Assembly (NCBI GenBank): GCA_900660155.1
Contig: CABFPE010000177.1
Span: 275,457-339,456 of the forward strand
Length of the DNA stretch: 64,000 nucleotides
Direction: 5' to 3'
Origin: Hofstenia miamia
Lineage: Eukaryota; Xenacoelomorpha; Acoela; Hofsteniidae
Shown here: piece by piece, positions 59,801-64,000 of the stretch
Layout: each line of letters starts with the position of its first letter
How positions within the stretch are numbered: position 1 is the stretch's first letter
The notes under the pieces: generated by a model
The model's input: only the letters and a program-made list of their open reading frames with translations
Told to the model about the DNA's origin: nothing
Databases searched by the model: none
Made by a program: the position numbers and the translations under genes

Positions 59801-62276
59801 ATATTTGCTTAAATGTCTTTGAACTTTTATGGTAGAATTTAACTAATTTGAAAACCGAAATTTTGGCAAGATTTGCTAAATCCTCAGTAAATTGTGGATA
59901 AAATTCAAAATATATATTTGGGAGAATGATTGTAAAATTCTAAAAATCGAAATTAAAATTTCCGTTCAATACATGAAATACAGAAAACAATCTAGTAGCT
60001 AATAGCCGTACGAAAAACATATGGTATATTCAATCTATAATATACCGTTCTTATAAAAATTATTTAGGCTTTAACTACCTATATCGGTTTAAAGAGACAG
60101 GTTTTGACACATTTTCAAAATCTTTTCTCCAAGCTCATTAAGAGATTTGGAAATCATGAAATATTGCCGCATCTTTTGGGGACTTGAATTTTTTTCGAAT
60201 GAAAAATCAAACTAAGAAAGTTTCAAATTCTCTTCATATCTAGTTTGCAGAAAATCCTGATGTCTAAAACCCATGAGAGCAACAACAATCCTCAAATGTC
60301 TTTCTAGGTAGATAGCAGAACAAACTTGGATTCGAAAATTCAAGAAATGACGCGCCGTACGCGGCTTTAAAACGTAGGTGAATGAAAAAACAGATTTTGA
60401 ATATCTCTTAGTTCGTATGTTATAAGAATAGTAAATGTTTTCAAAAAACCATGAGATTTAAGAAATTTTAGGCGGTTTAATTTTAAATATGTGTATGGGG
60501 AAACTAAGCTGTTTTAGTAAGTTATATGTATTAGTACAGTAGGCCTATATCATGCTGTTATTTCAAGACTACACGAAAAAAAGCAGTTCTATGTAATCGT
60601 TTTAGTTTAGGTGTTAGTTTAGTTTTATATGAATATATTTAGTGCTTAACTAAGTTTGTACTTTCGTTAATTACGCGTCTTACTCGTAAACACGTATCCA
60701 GCGTTGACATCAATATAAACAACCAATTTTGCAAACTAAATACATAACAGTTAGACAGGAAGGCCAAAGAAATAATGCAAAAAACCGAGCTATTGACCTC
60801 AGCAGGATTCTTATAAAAACTGTACTCCAATTAAAGGGAAAGCAAGCATCGCGTGATTACGTAAAACCGCTGTACCCATTTTATTAGAAAGTGGTATCAA
60901 CATGTCAATCCTGTTAAAGTGCACACATTGCTTTCATCCTGTGCCCATCGCTGGTGATTGTGCGTTCAACGAGTGGATGAAAATATTTTCCGAATATTTA
61001 TAATAGGTGTTTCTAAATGGCTAAAAGCACATTTAAAAGATTATTGAATTGGAAAAAATGAAAAACGAATTCGTTGTACAGAGCTGTCAAAAATCGCTAA
61101 AAGCATTTTTAATATTTGATTGTAAAAGTTGATATTGAAACATAAGACGCTGCAGCGTCCAAGTAATCTTAACAGTTCCAGTAATCGGCAACGTCATGTG
61201 ACGGAATACGCATCAATTGAAGCACTTAAAATTGGCGCCTGATAGTAGCCCGTCAAATTAAACACGAAAAACTAAAATCGTCTTAATTAAGCATTTTACT
61301 AAGTGCAATCCACATCTTAATTTATCATCATTAAATGAGTTTATTACGTATCACTTAGTCCAATTAGACAATGCTTAAGTGATTCGGCCTTGAAACAGAT
61401 ATTCGTTGGAATTAAATGCTTTTGTCGTGAAAATGATTGCCAATGAGAATACAGTAAATTATATCTAAATATAATCTAACATAATGAAAACCCATTGTAG
61501 ATTGCAATGCAATTAAAATTAACGCTACACTTTCTGGTGGAGAACTTGGTTTAAATTACTTTCAGCATTCGATAACCTCATTTACAAAATTGAAACTAAC
61601 AGACAAAACGGCGATAGGGAATTCTGTATAATAATTTATTGACTATTGTATAGCAAACAAAAACTATTCTGAAGTTCCAAAAGTTTCAAAAAACTATTTC
61701 ATTCAACATCAACGTTTGTTTATAACTTACTTGGATGGTTATAAACCTACTTCAAAATTTAAAAAAACGTGAGAAAATCAACTAACGACCTATCAAAAGC
61801 CAGTTTCTATAACGCTTAATTGCATAAATATTAAAACCCAATGAATATCTTCTATCTGATTTAGGGCCAGAAACATATATGTGTAATTTATTTAGAATTT
61901 TTATATACAGCATACTAAATGTTGTGTGAACTATCGTTTTTGTACTATTAAAGTTAATGATAAGAAATCGCTACTCTGCAACAATGTCATAACAAAGTAC
62001 GTTTTCTTTGTCCAAAACGTTATTTTCTTAATTTTAAGATTTGATCTCTTAATGAACGGACTTAAAATGCTGAAAGTAATATGGAATTTCTATAATAGTT
62101 AAAAAACCTACATGGTCGCTGGTCGGCGAATTCGTACAGCATGGCTACTTCTGTCGCTTCTTTATACTGCATGTAGCGATAAATGTAAAGTAGAGCAACG
62201 AAAGCAGCAATGAGCAGAATGATGAGCAGAAATATGCAGAGAAGAATAAATATAACCATGTACTGCATGTATTGCT
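38700..62276 (-). CDS. Eph-family receptor pseudokinase gene, 3' part (six exons)
   Basis: Six minus-strand exons with GT-AG borders and compatible phases join into about 385 residues: transmembrane segment, tyrosine-kinase-like domain and C-terminal SAM domain. This order is the Eph receptor plan. The kinase part has Eph-specific texture, such as LRGVASGMNYLSEIGYVH and the C-lobe PPPHTPSALWEL. The fold motifs survive (VSK lysine in strand 3, LEIAIM glutamate in helix C, APE, SDVYSFG, SRPYF). Catalytic ones do not: HRD reads HKV, DFG reads GFD, the glycine loop keeps only its first glycine, and no tyrosine lies in the activation loop. It should act as a kinase-dead receptor, perhaps through partners, as inferred from vertebrate EphB6 and EphA10. 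The ectodomain is not seen and presumably lies beyond 64000. Introns carry many MITEs. A small exon covering the missing juxtamembrane/first kinase strand could lie in the 12.8-kb intron. Confidence 0.85.
39475..39573 (+). CDS. Candidate 99-nt plus-strand exon, unknown protein
   Basis: A strong acceptor (TTGTCTTCTCACAG) and a strong donor (A|GTGAGT) frame 99 bases that are open in the expected phase (intron phase 1 on both sides) and are clearly GC-richer than the neighbourhood. The peptide includes ILCGTVRGISFVRPFDW and GVECGRPGDILIEM, with two cysteines, compatible with an extracellular module. It lies inside the last intron of the Eph-like gene on the opposite strand. No partner exon was found and one minus-strand frame is also open, so it may be chance. 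Confidence 0.3.
41204..41376 (-). CDS. Exon: end of kinase C-lobe
   Basis: Bounded by TTTTAG and by ATG|GTATAA, this exon encodes 57 residues plus two bases. It contains FFPPPHTPSALWELAAACL, matching the Eph pattern LPPPMDCP-AL-QLMLDCW, and then SRDIKSRPYFSELLQKLEF, matching the C-lobe end with the conserved RP arginine. GSLDRK corresponds to the Eph post-kinase segment N-GSLK. The two leftover bases fit the SAM exon. If the donor is not used, the frame reads on to a TAG at 41172-41170, which would give a form without SAM. Confidence 0.88.
41700..41935 (+). repeat. Worn copy of the CAGAGATGGA-type MITE (intronic)
   Basis: The order of blocks resembles the copy at 46313-46662: TTACATTnnTAT, TTTTAGTGTGTAGAATTTTTG, and AAATAGGCCGGGCCTAAATTT near 41910-41930. 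It is strongly diverged and the ends are not clear. Confidence 0.4.
42851..43112. mobile_element. hAT-type MITE with 8-bp target duplication
   Basis: Left end CAGGAACGGATCTAGG and right end (reverse complement) TAGAGACGGATTTAGG match. Flanks are AAAGAATG (42843-42850) and AACGAATG (43113-43120), an 8-bp duplication with one change. It is 262 bases long, non-coding, and lies in the intron between the C-lobe and APE exons of the Eph-like gene. Confidence 0.8.
43121..46312. other. Intron of the Eph-like gene, no further feature
   Basis: AT-rich sequence on both strands, with no exon or repeat that I can support. The open frame at 43606-43842 has no motif. Confidence 0.45.
46313..46662. mobile_element. 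MITE with CAGAGATGGA ends (intronic)
   Basis: Left end CAGAGATGGACTTGGGGCG and right end (reverse complement) CAGAGATGGAGATGGGGCG are inverted repeats. Flanking 8-mers CGCCCAAA and CGGCTAAG agree at five of eight positions, so any hAT duplication is worn. The body is related to the element at 55357-55750 in opposite orientation (shared AGTGTTTAGATTTTATTgG and ATACCAAATTTTGGTGG blocks). Confidence 0.75.
46750..46881 (-). CDS. Exon: APE region and start of C-lobe
   Basis: Entered after CCTTTTTAG and left at AAA|GTAAGC, this exon has 132 bases, 44 codons, phase 0 on both sides. It reads DSLIKFPAPECLW, with the APE motif that closes the activation segment, then EFTTASDVYSFGVVIW, matching Eph KFTSASDVWSYGIVMW with the fold-stabilising aspartate kept. 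The RTK signature GERPYW that normally follows is lost (ILSPVSEK), and this region is about five residues shorter than usual. A diverged but maintained C-lobe fits a structural pseudokinase. Confidence 0.9.
47178..47429. mobile_element. piggyBac-type MITE flanked by TTAA
   Basis: Perfect 13-bp inverted ends CCCATTAAAGCCC are flanked on each side by TTAA (47174-47177 and 47430-47433). TTAA duplication and ends beginning CCC are the hallmarks of piggyBac elements. A second internal copy of the subterminal word ATATGCTGGGC lies at 47327-47337. It is 252 bases long with no transposase, in an intron of the Eph-like gene. Confidence 0.8.
48803..48910 (-). CDS. Exon: degenerate catalytic loop and GFD motif
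   Basis: Bounded by TATTTTAG and GTG|GTATGT, this exon has 108 bases, phase 0 at both ends, and follows the N-lobe exon after a 69-base intron. The joined reading is HK|VLSTNN against HRDLAARN of active Eph kinases: the catalytic aspartate is valine, while the following asparagine is kept. HVCKIAGFD aligns with LVCKVSDFG, so the magnesium-binding DFG aspartate is glycine and the glycine is aspartate. The rest, QRVILDEQLNNSSQV, is the activation segment; it is short and contains no tyrosine, so autophosphorylation there is not possible. The frame is open and well spliced, so this is divergence rather than decay. Confidence 0.9.
48980..49308 (-). CDS. Exon: kinase N-lobe, hinge and helix E
   Basis: Entered after GTATTTAG and left at AAG|GTAAAT, this exon has two bases plus 109 codons. 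The glycine loop reads GHINPITV where Eph has GAGEFGEV, keeping only the first glycine. Strand 3 keeps a lysine (LIVSKKK), and helix C keeps its glutamate (YLEIAIMSQFNHPNVLQL, compare GEASIMGQFDHPNIIRL). The hinge LILESAEITLLQFL replaces IVTEYMENGSLDSFL. Helix E reads LLRGVASGMNYLSEIGYVH, nearly the Eph consensus and the strongest evidence for the family. The first codon needs one base from upstream, which the transmembrane exon supplies. Confidence 0.92.
49309..53782. other. Right part of the large intron, no further feature
   Basis: AT-rich intronic sequence. A slightly GC-richer patch at 50641-50760 was read in all frames without finding an exon. No transposon ends are supported here. Confidence 0.4.
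53783..53818. repeat. (TA)n microsatellite
   Basis: An alternating TA tract of roughly 36 bases in the intron of the Eph-like gene. Confidence 0.9.
53995..54237. mobile_element. Tc1/mariner-type MITE in the large intron
   Basis: The right end in reverse complement reads CAGTACGCGCCAGCAAGTTG, then GAATCACC. The left end is the same but with about 12 extra bases (TCCACTGGCGCG) after CAGTACGC. TA flanks both ends (53993-53994 and 54238-54239). It is 243 bases long with no coding capacity. The extra segment in one arm is a small internal duplication of the GGCGC-rich motif. Confidence 0.82.
55357..55750 (-). mobile_element. hAT-type MITE with near-perfect target duplication
   Basis: Ends CAGACTTTGACATGAG (left) and CAGAGTTGGACATGAG (right, reverse complement) are inverted repeats. 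Flanks are AGTACACA (55349-55356) and CGTACACA (55751-55758), seven of eight matching. The interior is the same family as the copy at 46313-46662 in opposite orientation. It is 394 bases long, non-coding, in the large intron. Confidence 0.82.
56361..56767. mobile_element. hAT-type MITE with exact 8-bp target duplication
   Basis: Left end CAGTGTGACT and right end (reverse complement) CAGTGCTACT are short inverted repeats, and GCCGGTA-type words follow in both arms. GTCTAAAT occurs exactly on both sides (56353-56360 and 56768-56775). It is 407 bases long with no transposase, in the large intron of the Eph-like gene. Confidence 0.85.
56776..60089. other. Large intron, left-over AT-rich sequence
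   Basis: Read on both strands. GC-richer spots near 57420-57490, 58380-58460 and 58600-58640 do not yield an exon with sound splice sites. Confidence 0.4.
60090..60190 (+). repeat. Copy 3 of the dispersed repeat
   Basis: TTCTCCAAGCTCATTAAGAG and the following ATTTGGAAATCATGAA, with a later CTTTTGGGGA, match copy 1 at 3535-3640 (TTCTCCAAGCC, TTAGGAAATTTG, TTTTTGGGGA) in the same order and orientation. Confidence 0.5.
60191..62111. other. Large intron, no further feature
   Basis: AT-rich intronic sequence with no supported exon or repeat end. Confidence 0.4.
62112..62276 (-). CDS. Exon: transmembrane and juxtamembrane segment
   Basis: Entered after CTGGTTTAG and left at CAT|GTAGGT, this exon has two bases, 54 codons and one base. 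The encoded MVIFILLCIFLLIILLIAAF and following residues form an unmistakable membrane-spanning helix, followed by the basic stop-transfer YIYRYMQYK and a juxtamembrane part EATEVAMLYEFADQRP that loosely recalls the Eph EAVREFAKEID segment. The single leftover base fits the two-base start of the kinase N-lobe exon. The intron between them is 12.8 kb. Assignment to the Eph-like gene rests on strand, phase and topology, not on a shared motif; an extra small exon between them is possible. Confidence 0.7.
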
Positions 62277-64000
62277 CTAAACCAGATGCAGTCAATAGGA
62301 TTGCCAGCAATTAAAAATTTATAAATTAATGTGAATGTACCATCATACAATTTAATGCGATAATAGTATTAATGACTGATCTAACACAGGCCTCACATTG
62401 TGGCAGCTTTGTTTTGTATATTATAGTTCAAATACAATACACTAACGCTGGAGTAAAATGGTAAAACACCATCGAGTAATGATGTCGAAAATGAATTTTA
62501 AAAATCAGTGTTAAATACAACGAAGTCCTTATAAATTGATTAATAAAATAAGCTTAACATTTGCTGAAGGCGAAATAGTAAATCCAAGAATGTGGTTAAT
62601 TCCAATGGCTACAATGAAAAAGTAAAATTCGCAGCGTAGAACAAAATTAGTTAAGTGGAAAATTGTCATGCTGATTTGTGCATCGTTTGATCTGTTAGAG
62701 ATCTACAGCAATTCACAAGAAAGTATATCCAATCTAGATTTTTCATATATCACATGTTTCCCTTATAGTTATTATTGTTGTTAATCGTAAATAATCGTTA
62801 ATATACAATTCTTGTTTGAAAAAATATTAGAGTACCCTAAAAAAGTTATGGCGCAATGGGATGAAATGGAATTAACTTAATGGATAGGATACCTAGAAGA
62901 CAAAACTTTTCCGTAATAAGGTTGGTATTTTCATTGAGCAAATTAAGTATTTAACTAAATTTTTAGATAGACGCAAACAGCAGAATATGCGTAGCGATAA
63001 TTTTGGCTAAATTTCATTTATGGAAAAGTCAAATTGATTAACTAGAATTCCAATTTATAACAGAAAAAGATTTTATATTAAAAACGCAGATAGGCTTTGT
63101 GGAGCAAACTTTCTTCAAAGCCGCAAATAAAATTAAAAAAACACAAACATAATTTCAAAAATAGTAATCGTCAATACAAGCAGGAGATGATAATAAGAAC
63201 TAGTAAAATATAATTAAGACTTGAAAAAATCGGTGTTGTCAAAGACGCTAAAGCTTAAAAGTTCACAAAGCATCAGAAATACATGTTGCGTCTCACTGAA
63301 TTATAATAAAGGAATTCATATTAACATGGCAAGATAATTCAAAATGAAACAGTCTTTGATAAGTAATTTCGCATAAAAATCAATACACAGTAGCTTTTAT
63401 ATTGTGTATTCAATCAATGAACATGGAGATTGCGCTGATAAAGGATGTAGCAAAATAAAAATAAGAAAACTTCAGAAACAATTATACGCCAGAAAGAATA
63501 GATTTTATTATACATTGAGTATCTTCTGCGCTAACTCAAATGCAGAAGTACGAACAGACCCGTCGCCACATTAGTATTGCGCGCTTCTGATATGCTAAGC
63601 AGGATAACAATTTATTACGTGGGAAGAAAATATCTCAAAAATAAGCAGGTTAACTCAAGGGCGGAAGCCGGCTTTGTTACATAGCCCACGTACTTCCTTA
63701 AAAATTTACCCGCTCGGCCAGCCGTCCATGTAGTTTTCAAAATCTGCTCCACACGTCAAGCAATTCAAATCTTTTAATCCTGACCCCATATTTTATTCTA
63801 ATATTCTAAATAAACCTAGAAAAATGGAATGTATATGGAAAAACAAAATCAATATCAATGAAGAGCCTGAAATAGTTTGCTGAATACAAGCTGCAAAAAA
63901 ACTGATAATATACATGGAAATTTCAAATATTTTGTTATTTAAGATTAGGTAAAATGTGTTGCACGCCTCATCATATATTTTGACCCTGCCCAAAAGTCCT
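62277..64000. other. Upstream flank or intron of the receptor gene
   Basis: Ectodomain exons are expected on the minus strand at or beyond this region, but I find no ephrin-binding or fibronectin type III signature. One weak candidate lies at about 63694-63781 (minus), with an open peptide LNCLTCGADFENYMDGWPS before a GG|GTAAAT donor. Its acceptor lacks a pyrimidine tract and its phase does not fit the transmembrane exon directly. Confidence 0.3.

Noticed and set aside
63660-63740. tRNA A-box-like word TGGCCGAGCGGG on the minus strand
   Set aside because: No B box, no cloverleaf and no matching acceptor stem, so neither a tRNA nor a tRNA-derived SINE can be supported.

Overview
This is AT-rich animal DNA with long introns, many (TA)n microsatellites, a few assembly gaps and a dense load of cut-and-paste DNA transposons. 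Only one host gene can be reconstructed with confidence: the 3' part of a receptor of the Eph family, on the minus strand. That makes the organism a metazoan. The base composition and the mixture of hAT, Tc1/mariner, pogo/Tigger, piggyBac, jockey/CR1-like LINE and Penelope-like sequences suit a non-vertebrate such as a cnidarian, tunicate or sponge, but nothing here decides between them.

Layout. 1-16.7 kb: mostly featureless AT-rich DNA with a small foldback repeat, a perfect palindrome ending at a gap base, a Penelope-like fragment and a 274-N gap. 16.7-20.6 kb: a decayed pogo/Tigger element, a hAT-type MITE and a decayed Tc1 element with a duplicated block at a gap base. 22.8-26.6 kb: a nearly full-length but broken LINE. 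29.8-30.3 kb: a mariner-type MITE with long inverted ends. 31.3-35.8 kb: a nest of DNA transposons whose innermost member is a structurally complete hAT element with an intact 489-residue transposase, perfect 8-bp target duplication and matching ends.

38.7-62.3 kb: the Eph-like gene, transcribed right to left. Six exons with compatible phases and consensus splice sites can be placed: transmembrane/juxtamembrane (62112-62276), kinase N-lobe (48980-49308), catalytic loop and DFG region (48803-48910), APE region (46750-46881), C-lobe end (41204-41376) and SAM domain with stop (38700-38952). The ectodomain exons must lie beyond the right edge or have not been recognised. The kinase domain is dead on paper: the HRD aspartate is valine, DFG has become GFD, the glycine loop is degenerate and the activation loop has no tyrosine, while the fold-holding motifs are kept. 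This is therefore an Eph-like receptor pseudokinase, the most interesting object in the window. Its introns are full of MITEs, several with clear target-site duplications (hAT 8 bp, mariner TA, piggyBac TTAA).

Limits: all homology is by eye. Exons without motifs, and the extracellular part of the receptor, cannot be called from this sequence alone.
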